This document shows positions 31,886-40,840 of a DNA stretch of 64,000 nt, in pieces. The stretch is taken from assembly GCA_965214295.1 (NCBI GenBank), contig OZ243944.1, forward strand, positions 930,001-994,000. Reading direction: 5' to 3'. Both the position numbers and the translations under genes were made by a program. This DNA comes from JAJDUF01 sp965214295. GTDB taxonomy: Bacteria; Chloroflexota; UBA11872; UBA12225; JAJDUF01. Every line of letters begins with the position of its first letter. Position 1 is the stretch's first letter. Under the pieces are notes generated by a model, which worked only from the letters and a program-made list of their open reading frames with translations, was not told where the DNA came from and searched no databases.

Positions 31886-32989
31886 ATGATTGCAGCGCAA
31901 ACGGTGATGGGCCAAAGCCGCACGGATAGGGACAGGTGTGGTGCGGCTTTGGCCTATCAGCGCGTGCTCGTGGCCCGGCCCGGCGCCCTCGGTGACACGC
32001 TGCTCGTCGCTCCGGCACTGGCACGACTGCGCCAGGCCCAACCCCAGGCCGAACTGACGTACTGGGGCAATGAACCGGCCGCCGGCCTCCTGCGCCAGCT
32101 AGGCCTCGTGGATCGGGTCGTCTCGTTCGAGCACCTCGCGCTGGTCCCCCTCTTCATCGGCGCCGGTAGTATGCGCGGCCCGGGGGCGGCCAGCCGCATT
32201 GGGCGGCTGCTCAACCGTCCCGAGGCGGCAGTGCTGTGGCTGCGGCGGAGCGACGATGTGCAGCAGGCACTCGCCGCGCTGAATTGCCCAACGGTGGTCA
32301 GCACACCGTCGCTGCCGCCGGGCGCACGCACCGACGGCACCGTCGAGCCGGGTACAACCCCGTCCCACGTGGCCGTCTACCTCGTGCAGACCCTCGACAC
32401 CTGGCTCGGGCCGCGTTCGGGCCGCGCGTTACCCTTGTCGCGGCTCGTACCGACGGCAGAAGCGCAGGCGTGGGCTACAGGCCTGTGGCGGCGGCTAGGC
32501 CTCTCCGACGATCAGCCGGTCGTCGTACTGCACCCGGGCAGCGGCAGTGCGCGCAAGAACTGGCCGGTGGAGCGGTTTGCGTCCGTCGCTACGCTGCTGG
32601 CCGCCCAGGACGTGGTCACACTCTTGATCGCGGGGCCGGCGGACGTCACGGCCGCGGCCCGGGTGGCGGCGCTGGCCGGGGAATCTGTCCGCCGGGTGCC
32701 GCCGGCAACGCTCGACGAGATCGCGGCGCTGCTCGGCCGCTGCCGGGCCTATCTGGGGAACGACTCCGGTATTACCCACCTGGCAGCGCTCACCGGGACA
32801 CCGACCGTGGCCATCTTCGGCCCGACCGATCCCACGGTATGGCGGCCGCTGGGGCAGCACGCCCGGGTGGTGCGCGCCGCCGGCCAAGGCGATGCGGCTT
32901 GGCCGACGGTGGAGGAGGTGGGTGAGGCGGTGTTGCTGGCCTTGGATTGTGGCGCCGCACCCCCTGACGGGCCAAAGCCGCACGGATAG
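31886..32989 (+). CDS. GT9 (ADP-heptose:LPS heptosyltransferase-like) glycosyltransferase
   Basis: A 367-residue GT-B enzyme. It has VLVARPGALGDTLLVAPALARLR at the N-terminus and, in the C-terminal half, VVVLHPGSGSARKNWPVERFASVA and YLGNDSGITHLAALTGTPTVAIFGPTDPTVW, the GT9 signature. The first ~25 residues (GQSRTDRDRCGAALAYQ) are encoded by palindromic copy C, and the last few (GPKPHG, stop) by partial copy D, so both ends of the reading frame are set by the repeat. The true ancestral start is probably a GTG just after copy C (RVLVARPG). Acceptor unknown. Confidence 0.88.
   Translation: MIAAQTVMGQSRTDRDRCGAALAYQRVLVARPGALGDTLLVAPALARLRQAQPQAELTYWGNEPAAGLLRQLGLVDRVVSFEHLALVPLFIGAGSMRGPGAASRIGRLLNRPEAAVLWLRRSDDVQQALAALNCPTVVSTPSLPPGARTDGTVEPGTTPSHVAVYLVQTLDTWLGPRSGRALPLSRLVPTAEAQAWATGLWRRLGLSDDQPVVVLHPGSGSARKNWPVERFASVATLLAAQDVVTLLIAGPADVTAAARVAALAGESVRRVPPATLDEIAALLGRCRAYLGNDSGITHLAALTGTPTVAIFGPTDPTVWRPLGQHARVVRAAGQGDAAWPTVEEVGEAVLLALDCGAAPPDGPKPHG
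31910..31954. repeat. 45-bp palindromic element (copy C) at the GT9 5' end
   Basis: Perfect arms GGCCAAAGCCGCAC (31910-31923) and GTGCGGCTTTGGCC (31941-31954); spacer GGATAGGGACAGGTGTG. It is read in the frame GQSRTDRDRCGAALA, the same frame as copy G. Confidence 0.92.
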
Positions 32990-33008
32990 TGCCAGGTGCG
33001 GCTCCCCG
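32970..33008. repeat. Partial palindromic element (copy D) giving the GT9 stop codon
   Basis: Left arm GGCCAAAGCCGCAC and the start of the standard spacer (GGATAGTGCCAG), then a 5-6 base deletion and a shortened GTGCGGCTCC arm. Here the reading frame is CAC GGA TAG, so the spacer's TAG ends the GT9 protein. Confidence 0.75.
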
Positions 33009-33101
33009 GTCGGTCCGGATGGCGGCTTGCGCCGCAGTGACGGGGGCCGGGGTGGGGATGTAGCCACGCACGAAAAAACCTACCCCTATCAGGTGGATCT
33101 G

Positions 33102-34322
33102 CTACCCGTCGGAGGACCAACTGGCGATGAAGGCCTCCGTCTCGACGCTGGGGGGGAGCTCGTTGAAGTAGTAGTACATCGGACGCGACTGAAAGGCCGG
33201 CTCGAATAGCTCGTGATCGGCCTGGAGATCGGCATCGAGCTGCTTGAACCGGCTCCACAGGGTCTCGATCTCTGCGATGGAGAAGCGGTCGGCAAACTCC
33301 GCGCCCCAGTTCAGACTGATCGGGTGTGGCCCGTAGGCCCGTGACCGGGCGTCCTCGGTTACTGCGGCGTCGGGGATTTTCAGGACACGCATGTGGATCA
33401 CGGCCTTGGACAGGTAGATCGTCAGCACCGTCTTGCCGCTCGCGCCAGCGCCCGGTTGGAGCGCCGCCAAGCTGGACCGGTAGGCCGCTGCGTCGCGGGC
33501 GATGACCGCGCGCAGGGCAGCCGCCGTGAGGTCCTGCATGCGGGCGCTGCGACGATTCATGCTCTCGAACCGCTCGCGTGCCCAGGGCGCCAGGCTCTCG
33601 GCGAAGCCAAGCTCCGGGTAGTGCCCAAAGATGGCGTGGCCGCCGTGGAGCGTGCGGCGCAGCTTGGTGGTGTAGTCGCTGCCCCAGTGGATCAGGAAGT
33701 TGCTATAGATCACGCCGTCTCCGGCCCGCAACTCGACCGGGATACCACCAGTTACCGCCTTCATTCTGTCCGCTGACAGCTCGGCGTTTTCCTGGGCGGT
33801 ATTCAGGCGCTGGTGGCTGCCCGGGATGACCCAGAGCACGTTGTCATCGTACAGAGGCACGTTCCACTGGGTATAGCGGGGGCCATTCTCCAGGAAGTCC
33901 GCCTGGAGCGCCGCCAAGGGAGCCATATCTATCGGATGAACGTCGCGGTGCCAGCCAGTGCCGCCCGGATGGTCGCGCACCGGGCTGCACATCATCATCA
34001 TCTGCATCACGTTCGGCTCGGGGTTACAGAGAAGCTGGCTGCAAATGTCGAGGGTCCGGTCCGCAACCCAGAAGTCTTCGACGACATTGGCGGTCTCCGC
34101 GTCAATCAGCCCCGGTCGCTCCATCATCACGCGGGGCTGGCGAGCCGTTTCCCACTGGCCGCCGGGTGGGTCGCCGGGCTGCCGCTCGCGTGCCCAGACG
34201 GCCTTTTGCCGCTCCAGGATGGTCTCGCAGCTGGCGCGCATGGCATCGATCTTGTCCGGCGGAATGATCTCGGGGATGACAAGATACCCCTGGTCCATGA
34301 ACCGGTCGCGGTCTACGCGCAT
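33102..34322 (-). CDS. Phytanoyl-CoA dioxygenase (PhyH) family protein
   Basis: A 406-residue Fe(II)/2-oxoglutarate-dependent oxygenase of the PhyH family. The metal motif HxD is in GGTGWHRDVHPID, the core continues WNVPLYDDNVLWVIPGSHQR, the distal His is in YSNFLIHWGSDYT, and an Arg follows (RRTLHGGH). MRVDRDRFMDQGYLVIPEII is the usual N-terminal block; GGAGGG precedes ATG 34322. Members hydroxylate diverse small molecules, so the substrate is open. It is divergent from a plus-strand group of aldolase-type genes. Confidence 0.87.
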   Translation of the reverse strand: MRVDRDRFMDQGYLVIPEIIPPDKIDAMRASCETILERQKAVWARERQPGDPPGGQWETARQPRVMMERPGLIDAETANVVEDFWVADRTLDICSQLLCNPEPNVMQMMMMCSPVRDHPGGTGWHRDVHPIDMAPLAALQADFLENGPRYTQWNVPLYDDNVLWVIPGSHQRLNTAQENAELSADRMKAVTGGIPVELRAGDGVIYSNFLIHWGSDYTTKLRRTLHGGHAIFGHYPELGFAESLAPWARERFESMNRRSARMQDLTAAALRAVIARDAAAYRSSLAALQPGAGASGKTVLTIYLSKAVIHMRVLKIPDAAVTEDARSRAYGPHPISLNWGAEFADRFSIAEIETLWSRFKQLDADLQADHELFEPAFQSRPMYYYFNELPPSVETEAFIASWSSDG

Positions 34323-34599
34323 GTCCGTACCCTCCCTCGCCGGTGACTTACTAGGATAGCTAGGCCCACTCGCGGTAATGTTCCTCTGCAACCCATACAC
34401 TCACCCGAGGCTGATAGCAGCGTGTTGCAGATGGTTATCGGAGCTTACGGCCGATGTGCGGCGCTTGTCAATCGGCGTGGTCTGCGTAGAGGAGACGGCT
34501 GCTGGGAGCGGTGCTCCGCCGCACAACTTCCTGCTCTGGCTCGGTTCGCTCCAGGGGGCGCCCTCTTGTATCCTGGGGCCGGGTCGCTGGAGGGTGAAC

Positions 34600-35358
34600 A
34601 TGAGGACAATTCGGGACGTGCTGTGGCTCTGGGGCACGACAGTGAATGCTCTGCATTACTATGGCTTTACCACATCCAAGCTGTCGGTCGCCGAGGGGCT
34701 GGACATCCTGGGGCTACCCAGAGCAATGATGTGTGGCAACTTGCCGCCGACGGAGGAGGAGTACGCTGGCGTCGCGCACTGCCGTGAGCTGTTGTGGGAG
34801 ATGAGCTTCGACGCCGGATTCGCGTTCGAGCGGCCGCTGGCGCCCATCGTGAAGCTGCACCAAGGCCACCCGAACGTCACTGGCGTACTTTTGGACGACT
34901 TCAGCACGGCGGAGATCAGCCGGGGAGCGACTCCCGACGCGCTGGCGCGGATGCGCCGTGCCATGCCGTCCTCGCTCCAGCTCTGGGCCGTCATCTACTC
35001 GATGAGTCTGGACATGCCTAATCTGGCCGAGTATCTCCGGTACCTGGACGGGATCAGCTTTTGGGTATGGCACGGCCGCGACCTCCCCACCCTGGCCGCA
35101 CAGGTCGAGCAATGCCACACCCTGAGCGGGGACAAGCCGCTCATCCTAGGTCTCTACTTCTACAACTTCGGCGAGCGCCGGCCACTCACCACCGAGGAAA
35201 TGCGCGGGCAATTGGAGACGGGACTGGAGTTGGTGCGCGCCGGTCGCTGTCGCGGGCTTTGTTTTCTCTCCTCCTCGGTCATGGATGTAGGTTTGGACGC
35301 TGTAGCGTGGACCCGGCAGTGGATCGCCGCGCACGGCGACGACCCACTGATAAAGTAG
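34600..35358 (+). CDS. Unknown protein, TIM-barrel-like
   Basis: A 252-residue protein without signal peptide or membrane helices. Alternating strands and helices can be seen (VTGVLLDDFSTAEISRG, SLQLWAVIYSMSL, DGISFWVWHGRDLPTLAAQVEQC, KPLILGLYFYNFGERRPLT, CRGLCFLSSSVMDVG), suggestive of a glycoside-hydrolase-like barrel. VLLDDF and FWVW are plausible active-site ends. I do not recognise a defined family. GGAGGGTGAAC supports ATG 34600; upstream in-frame sequence looks non-coding. It is followed by an aldolase gene on the same strand. Confidence 0.5.
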   Translation: MRTIRDVLWLWGTTVNALHYYGFTTSKLSVAEGLDILGLPRAMMCGNLPPTEEEYAGVAHCRELLWEMSFDAGFAFERPLAPIVKLHQGHPNVTGVLLDDFSTAEISRGATPDALARMRRAMPSSLQLWAVIYSMSLDMPNLAEYLRYLDGISFWVWHGRDLPTLAAQVEQCHTLSGDKPLILGLYFYNFGERRPLTTEEMRGQLETGLELVRAGRCRGLCFLSSSVMDVGLDAVAWTRQWIAAHGDDPLIK

Positions 35359-35502
35359 TGAGCGCTCAGGGTGAACGCAGAGGCTCGGGTTAGTCGTACC
35401 CGGTGATGTACACGTTTGCACCGCCTTCATCCGGGGCATAGGATGGTGCCAACGGGCGTCGTCAGAAGTACGGGAAACTCTGCCGCCCGATGGAGGTGTT
35501 GC

Positions 35503-36264
35503 ATGAGTGTTGAGCAACTGCGCGAGCTGTGGCGTGAGGATCGGCCGGTCAGTGCAGCCTGGCTCTCGACGACCGATGGCCTGATCGCTGAGACGATGGC
35601 CCACAGCGGGTTCGACGTGCTAGTACTCGATATGCAGCACGGCATGACGATTGGGCCGGACCGGGCCGCAGCCTGGCTGCAAGCTGTCGGGAACGCCGAC
35701 GTCGCAGCCCTCGTGCGCGTCCCTTGGAATGAGCCGGTCCACATCCAATACGTCCTCGACGCCGGGGCCGACGGGGTGATCGTCCCCTTGATCGCCTCAC
35801 CCGCCGACGCGGCCAAGGCTGCCGGGGCCTGTCGCTATCCACCGCTGGGGTTCCGTAGCTGGGGGCCTAATCGCGCCCGTTTTCGCGCCACCGGTGACTA
35901 CCGCCGCTGGGCGAACGAGCAAGTGGTGTGTATTGCGCTGGTCGAGCACATTGACGCCGTGAACCAAATCGAGGCGATTGTCGAGACGCCGGGTCTCGAC
36001 GGCGTGTTCATCGGGCCGAACGATCTAGGCTTCAGCATGGGTCAGCTCCCAGGGGAGCACGACAAGCAGCATGCGGCCGCCTGCCAGCGGGTCGCCGACG
36101 TAGCACGAGCGGCGAACAAGGTCGCGGGGATCTACAGCGGCGCCGACCCGGAAGATGCACTGCGCTACGTGGCACAGGGGTTCAACTTCTGCCCGATTGC
36201 CAGCGACGTAGGGCTGGTCCGCGATGGCGCCGCCGCGGCCATCGAGCGCTTCCGACAGGGCTAA
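35503..36264 (+). CDS. HpcH/HpaI-type class II aldolase
   Basis: A 253-residue metal-dependent aldolase that cleaves 2-keto-3-deoxy acid sugars or 4-hydroxy-2-ketoheptanedioate to pyruvate. Motifs: VLVLDMQHGMTIG (catalytic His), VRVPWNEPVHIQYVLDAGADGVIVPLI, metal Glu in CIALVEHIDAV and metal Asp in VFIGPNDLGFSMG. TGGAGGTG precedes ATG 35503. Together with ManD and the oxidoreductases in this window it suggests capacity for acid-sugar catabolism (inference). Confidence 0.9.
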   Translation: MSVEQLRELWREDRPVSAAWLSTTDGLIAETMAHSGFDVLVLDMQHGMTIGPDRAAAWLQAVGNADVAALVRVPWNEPVHIQYVLDAGADGVIVPLIASPADAAKAAGACRYPPLGFRSWGPNRARFRATGDYRRWANEQVVCIALVEHIDAVNQIEAIVETPGLDGVFIGPNDLGFSMGQLPGEHDKQHAAACQRVADVARAANKVAGIYSGADPEDALRYVAQGFNFCPIASDVGLVRDGAAAAIERFRQG

Positions 36265-36422
36265 AGCTAGCGGCCACAGTGGCGGATCAGCTAGCCACCC
36301 GCGACTCGTGTCGTGGCTCCTCAAATCATTACCCCGACTGGCTCAGGTCACAGTGGCCATGGGCAGGGCTGTGCTGCGAGGCGGTCACGCAGCGACGGTG
36401 CGCTGCAGCACCTATGCCAGGT

Positions 36423-37625
36423 TCAGAGCCGCAGGCGTGCCCAGCGGACGCCGACGGCAGCATCGTCGCCAGCGTAGAAGACCACCAGGATATCGCCACC
36501 CGGCAGGTGTACGGCGCGCGGGTGGCCGAAGCGCCAGGCGAGCATGTCCTGCCATAGCTCGCGTTGATCGCGCGGCGTCTCCGTCCCGGACTCGGCCCCG
36601 GCCGGGCTGGCGTACACTGCAAGATCGCGGGTCCGGTCCCAGGTGCGGCCGAAGTCCCGGCTGACGGCGGCACGGATCCCCGGTGGCTGGCGCCGGTGGG
36701 CGTAGACCGCCACCAACCGGTCGCCGCCGACGGGCAGAGGTTGGCAATGCTGGCCAGGTAGACCGGTCCCAACAGGCTGCGTCCAGGAGCGGCCATCGGG
36801 AGCACCCCAGGCAATGTGGATATCCCGATCTTGGCCGGTGGTCGCATCGTGGGTCCAGAACATCGCGACCAACCGGCCGGTGTCCGGCTGCCGGCCGAGG
36901 CGCTGATCCCAGTAGTAGAGCGCGGCATCGGGATGTTCGGCCACGGTGACGTACTCCGGCCAGGTCACACCGGCATCGTAAGAGAGGCGCAGGCGGGCGC
37001 CGGGCCGCGGGCGGATGTGGTCGTCGTAGGCTTTCCAGTGCTCGTAGGGCTGGGCCAGCACAGCTCGCCGGTGCAAGCTCCGGCGGTCGTTGGCCTCGGC
37101 TGCCAGTCTAGCAGGGCCGGAGCTTGCACCAGCGACATCGGGCAACGCCAGGATGGGCGAGGAGCAGGGCGATGCCGCGACGTGCGGCGCGGTAGCCATC
37201 GGGCGCCGGACACCCCAGGTACGACCGCCGTCGGTGGAGGTGGTATGGAAAACACGCATCGGCAGTAGCCCCTGGGTCTGCGGGCTGATCCACGGCAGCT
37301 CAGGCCGCGAACGATCCACCCACAGGCTCGTGCCGGTGAGCTTACCGGGAGTCAACTCCGTAATCGCGAGGCACTTGACCTCGCCGGGAGTATCGTCCCA
37401 CGCACCGAGACCAACACCGTCGTGGCGCTGCTCCCAGGTCATGTCCTGATCCACGCTGGCATACACGCAGACGTGCCCATCCAACGAATCGCGGGCGCTG
37501 CCGCGCCGAAAGGCAACGAGCACGGTGTTATCATGGAGGAGGCTAACCGTCGTGTGAGCGCACACGCGACCGTGGCGCGGCCCCGTGCTCGCATCGTACA
37601 CATAGCCGGATCCGATAACGCGCAT
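36423..37625 (-). CDS. Sialidase-like (BNR/Asp-box) beta-propeller protein
   Basis: A 400-residue protein with several Asp-box motifs (SxDxGxTW): STDGGRTW, SYDAGVTW, SRDFGRTW, plus a degenerate SVDQDMTW. The N-terminal Arg of a sialidase triad could lie in LVAFRRG. No signal peptide is visible, so it may act in the cytoplasm or be exported otherwise. A stretch of about 20 residues (GASSGPARLAAEANDRRSL) between the first and second clear Asp-boxes is encoded by a 61-bp palindrome and looks like an insertion. True sialidase activity is unproven; many such propellers act on other glycans. Confidence 0.78.
   Translation of the reverse strand: MRVIGSGYVYDASTGPRHGRVCAHTTVSLLHDNTVLVAFRRGSARDSLDGHVCVYASVDQDMTWEQRHDGVGLGAWDDTPGEVKCLAITELTPGKLTGTSLWVDRSRPELPWISPQTQGLLPMRVFHTTSTDGGRTWGVRRPMATAPHVAASPCSSPILALPDVAGASSGPARLAAEANDRRSLHRRAVLAQPYEHWKAYDDHIRPRPGARLRLSYDAGVTWPEYVTVAEHPDAALYYWDQRLGRQPDTGRLVAMFWTHDATTGQDRDIHIAWGAPDGRSWTQPVGTGLPGQHCQPLPVGGDRLVAVYAHRRQPPGIRAAVSRDFGRTWDRTRDLAVYASPAGAESGTETPRDQRELWQDMLAWRFGHPRAVHLPGGDILVVFYAGDDAAVGVRWARLRL
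37070..37130. repeat. 61-bp palindromic element inside the sialidase-like gene
   Basis: Perfect 15-bp arms GGTGCAAGCTCCGGC (37070-37084) and GCCGGAGCTTGCACC (37116-37130), 31-bp spacer. It is translated without stops on the minus strand. The arm resembles GTGCAGCTCCGGC of copy B, so it may be a longer relative of the 45-bp family. Confidence 0.85.
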
Positions 37626-37788
37626 CAGTGGTTTCTCTGCTTCCCGTCACACCAGGTTTCCCCGGTGTGACGGGCGTTGCGCGAAACTCCCAACTCGTAG
37701 CCCATGGTGTTACACTAAGGATAGTCCCCTCGCCGCTGCTTGCCACGGCCGGCGTCCTTGCCTACACCCAAGGAGCACCACTCAACCC

Positions 37789-38811
37789 ATGAGCACCCTT
37801 GCCCACCGCAGCGACCTGGCCATCGAAGCGACGGATCTCACGAAAGTCTACAAGGACGGCGTCAAAGCCAATGACCAGCTTAACGTCCGCGTGCAGCGAG
37901 GTCAGGTCTACGGTCTGCTCGGACCCAACGGCGCTGGGAAAAGCACGTTCGTCCAGCAGGTGCTGGGCCTGATCGAGCCAACTGCTGGGAGCATCTCGGT
38001 CTTTGGAGCCGACCCGGTACGTGAGCCGGACACCGTGAAGCGAATGATCGGCTACTTGCCCCAGACGACCTTCGCGATGCGTGATCTGTACGCGGAGGAG
38101 GCTATTTACTTTACCGGACGGCTCAAGGGCCTCTCGCATCGGGCGACGATAGACCAGCGTGAGGAGTTGTTTCGCGTGTTCGACTTGGAGGAGATACGGC
38201 GCAAGGCGGTGTTTCAGGCCTCCGGTGGGATGCAACGGATGGCCGGCTTCGTCGCCGCGCTGCTGGGCCATCCGCCGCTGCTGGTCCTGGACGAGCCGAC
38301 GAACGATCTCGACCCGCTCCGGCGGCGGGCCGTTTGGGACATGATTCGGCGCGTCGTCAATGAGAACGGCGCAGCGTGCTTGCTGGTTACTCATAATGTG
38401 CTGGAGGCCGAGCGCGTCGTGGATCGCGTGGCGCTCATCAACAACGGGCGCGTCGTTGCCGAAGGGACACCGGGGGGGCTAAAGGAGCGCCTGGGAGACT
38501 CATTGCGGGTGGAGGTGTGGCTGCGCGAGGACTCCCTGCTCAGTGCCGACCAACTAGCAGACTTGTCGGCACTGGGCACCCTCCGCCAGCCACGCCCGCA
38601 ACAGCTCTCACTCCGCGTGCCGCTCGACGGTGTGGGGACCACGGTGGACCGCACGCTGGCGACGGTTGGCTTGGAGGCCATTGATGACTTTCGGGTCGCT
38701 ACCGCCTCACTGGAAGATGTCTACATAGAGCTGGTCGGACAATCCATTGCCGACGATGGCGGGGAGGTAGCGGCGGTGCTTCCCGATGAGGCACCGGTGG
38801 CGGCGGGGTGA
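37789..38811 (+). CDS. ABC transporter ATP-binding protein
   Basis: A 340-residue ATPase of the ABC-2 exporter group. Walker A GPNGAGKSTFVQQVL, Q-loop YLPQTTFAMRD, signature ASGGMQRMAGF (ASGGM in place of LSGGQ), Walker B LLVLDEPTNDLDP and switch His in LLVTHNVLEAE are all present. A C-terminal domain of about 100 residues (LRVEVWLREDSLLSAD..TLATVGLEAIDDFRVATASLEDVY) is typical of DrrA/NatA-type proteins. It is followed by its permease after 36 bp. Substrate unknown. Confidence 0.94.
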   Translation: MSTLAHRSDLAIEATDLTKVYKDGVKANDQLNVRVQRGQVYGLLGPNGAGKSTFVQQVLGLIEPTAGSISVFGADPVREPDTVKRMIGYLPQTTFAMRDLYAEEAIYFTGRLKGLSHRATIDQREELFRVFDLEEIRRKAVFQASGGMQRMAGFVAALLGHPPLLVLDEPTNDLDPLRRRAVWDMIRRVVNENGAACLLVTHNVLEAERVVDRVALINNGRVVAEGTPGGLKERLGDSLRVEVWLREDSLLSADQLADLSALGTLRQPRPQQLSLRVPLDGVGTTVDRTLATVGLEAIDDFRVATASLEDVYIELVGQSIADDGGEVAAVLPDEAPVAAG

Positions 38812-38847
38812 TAAGTCTGCTGCAAGGATTGAACAGAGGCTAGACCA

Positions 38848-39591
38848 TTGAAACGACTCTGGCTGAACTACATCCACCTGACGGCGGTGATCGTGCTGGA
38901 ATTCCGGCAATGGCTCGGCATGGTCCTGGGACTATCGGTCTTCCTTAATCTGGGAATGATCTTCGCCTTCTCCTTCATTGCCGACAGCCGCGAGCCGGCG
39001 CTGGGGCAGTACTTCGTTCCGGGCGCGGCCGTCATGGCGCTAGTGACGCTGGGGGTCATGATGGTGGCCTCGGACCTGGCGCAACAGCGCCGCAATGGGG
39101 CCATCGTCTACTACGCCTCGCTCCCGATCAGCAAGACGGCCTATATCCTGGCCGTCGTGACCGGCAATAGCCTCGCGGCCATCCCCGGAATGATCATTAC
39201 GGTGCTCGTCGGCGGCTGGCTCTTCAGCCTGCCCTTGTCGTTCAACCCCCTCGTCCTGCTCGTCGTGCCGTTGAGTGCCGTTTCGCTGGCTGGGCTGGGG
39301 GCCATGATCGGTCTCGGCATCAAGAACTGGCGCGTGGTGGGGATGGTCAGCCAACTCACGATGTTCTTCATCATGTTTTTCGCGCCGGTGATGATTCCGC
39401 CGGAGCGCCTGCCCGGCCTCCTGCAATGGACCGGCCACCTGCTCCCGCCAAGCTACGCGGCGCGGGCGTTCCGCGCCGCGCTGGAGCCAGGCATCTCAAT
39501 CCAGCTACTCAGTGATCTCGCGGTCTTGGCGCTGTTCTCGCTCGGCTCCCTGCTCGTCGTCGCCCGCGTCCTCAAGTGGCGGCTGGAATAG
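38848..39591 (+). CDS. ABC-2-type transporter permease
   Basis: A 247-residue membrane protein with about six hydrophobic helices (MVLGLSVFLNLGMIFAFSFI, AAVMALVTLGVMMVASDLA, SLAAIPGMIITVLVGGWLF, LLVVPLSAVSLAGLGAMIGL, TMFFIMFFAPVMIPPERL, LLSDLAVLALFSLGSLLVVA). The loop QRRNGAIVYYASLPISKT and the motif MIPPERLPGLLQW near the fifth helix are usual in ABC-2 permeases. TTG at 38848 is the start. It pairs with the ATPase upstream to form an exporter of unknown cargo. Confidence 0.9.
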   Translation: MKRLWLNYIHLTAVIVLEFRQWLGMVLGLSVFLNLGMIFAFSFIADSREPALGQYFVPGAAVMALVTLGVMMVASDLAQQRRNGAIVYYASLPISKTAYILAVVTGNSLAAIPGMIITVLVGGWLFSLPLSFNPLVLLVVPLSAVSLAGLGAMIGLGIKNWRVVGMVSQLTMFFIMFFAPVMIPPERLPGLLQWTGHLLPPSYAARAFRAALEPGISIQLLSDLAVLALFSLGSLLVVARVLKWRLE

Positions 39592-39698
39592 GCCGCATCT
39601 CCGGCAACCTTACCGCCGCACCTCCAGCCCCTCGTTGGCCCCCCCGACTCCCCGGCTTGCTGTAGGCTATCTCCTACCGAGCCGCGAGGAGGGATGAC

Positions 39699-40286
39699 AT
39701 GGCAACGATGGACGAGCTGCGCGCGAGCGTGCGGCGGAGCTTCCCGGAGCTTGACGCAATCGAGGACGCCGCGCTGCGTGACAAAGTGGTGGAGGCGTGG
39801 GCCTTTGCCCTCTCGCAGACGGAGTTTACCGCTATCGAGCAGATACGCGGCTCCGGCAACCCGACGACGCCGCGTCTGAAGGAGGGCACGCAGACCGAGC
39901 ATCTGCGCGGCGTCGCCCGCTTGGCGTTGGCTATGTCTGAGTCGTTAGAGCAGGTCGTCGGCCCGGTGGGGATCAATCGCGATCTGCTGATTGCCTGTGC
40001 GCTGTGCCACGATGTCGGCAAACCGTTCGAGTTCAGCCCGCGCAACCAGGCCCGCTGGCGGGCCGATCCCGCCGCCGTGGGCTATCCTTCCATCCGCCAC
40101 CCTCCTTACGGTGTCCATGTGGCCCTCACCGTCGGTCTCCCGGAAGCGGTCGCGCATACCGCGGGTGCCCACTCCGGGGAGGGCGAGCGCGTCGAGCGGA
40201 GCCTGGAGAACACCATCGTCCACCTCGCCGATCACGCCTTCTGGACAATCCTCGGTCGAGCCGGAGCATTGACGGAAGAAACGTAG
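39699..40286 (+). CDS. HD-domain protein
   Basis: A 195-residue HD-superfamily protein. The metal motif is LIACALCHDVGKPFEF, with an upstream His in TQTEHLRGVARLAL and later His residues in HPPYGVHVALTV, HTAGAHSGEG and IVHLADHAFW. The sequence is compatible with a small metal-dependent phosphohydrolase, for example on nucleotides. GAGGAGGGATGAC supports ATG 39699. It is alone between the ABC exporter and a DUF4389 gene. Confidence 0.78.
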   Translation: MATMDELRASVRRSFPELDAIEDAALRDKVVEAWAFALSQTEFTAIEQIRGSGNPTTPRLKEGTQTEHLRGVARLALAMSESLEQVVGPVGINRDLLIACALCHDVGKPFEFSPRNQARWRADPAAVGYPSIRHPPYGVHVALTVGLPEAVAHTAGAHSGEGERVERSLENTIVHLADHAFWTILGRAGALTEET

Positions 40287-40416
40287 CCGGGACGCGACTT
40301 GACCGCGGCAGTGGCGTTACCTAGACTGGTGACACACGGCGGCCAGGGAAAGGGAGGGCGTGCCAGCCACAGAAGTCACCGCGCGGAGGCAAGTAGGTAC
40401 ACCTGGTACACATAGG

Positions 40417-40749
40417 ATGGGGAAGATGGCTACGAGCGTAGACGAGCAAGCCTACGATGTGCAGATTGAGTTCACCGTACCCGAGGAGCACAACCGCTTC
40501 TGGGCCATTCCAATCCTGGGCATCGCCGTCAAGCTCATTATCCTCATTCCGCATATGATTATCGTCTATGTACTCGGCATAGTGGTAACAGTGCTCGCTC
40601 TTGTCACTTGGATACCGGTGCTGTTCGGCGGCCACTATCCCTCTTGGGGCTACGAAATCGTCGGCGGCTCCTTCCGCTATAGTACGCGGGTGAACGCCTA
40701 CCTCTTTGGCCTGACGGACCAGTACCCGCCCTTCCGCTTGGGCCGGTAA
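40417..40749 (+). CDS. DUF4389 membrane protein
   Basis: About 110 residues with the DUF4389 pattern: polar start, NRFWAIPILGIAVKLIILIPHMIIVYVLGI (two closely packed helices), VTWIPVLFGGHYPSWGYEIVGGSFRYSTRVNAYLFGLTDQYPPF. The last block (FxxGxYPxxxxxxxxGxxRxxxRVxAYxxLLTDxYPPF) is the hallmark. Two in-frame ATGs (40417, 40426) are possible; the region before them shows no clear ribosome site. Function unknown. Confidence 0.78.
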   Translation: MGKMATSVDEQAYDVQIEFTVPEEHNRFWAIPILGIAVKLIILIPHMIIVYVLGIVVTVLALVTWIPVLFGGHYPSWGYEIVGGSFRYSTRVNAYLFGLTDQYPPFRLGR

Positions 40750-40793
40750 GTACGGTTGGCAGTGTTGAACGGGCATTATCGTGAGGCGACGCC

Positions 40794-40821
40794 GTAGGGG
40801 CGCAGCATGCTGCGCCCCTAC
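40794..40821. repeat. Perfect 28-nt palindrome before an oxidoreductase gene
   Basis: GTAGGGGCGCAGCATGCTGC and the following GCCCCTAC form an uninterrupted palindrome ending 20 bp before the next start codon. Relatives lie at 21108-21128 and 4199-4221. It could be a dispersed repeat or an operator for a dimeric regulator. Confidence 0.8.
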
Positions 40822-40840
40822 CTAAGGAGGGAACCGGTAT

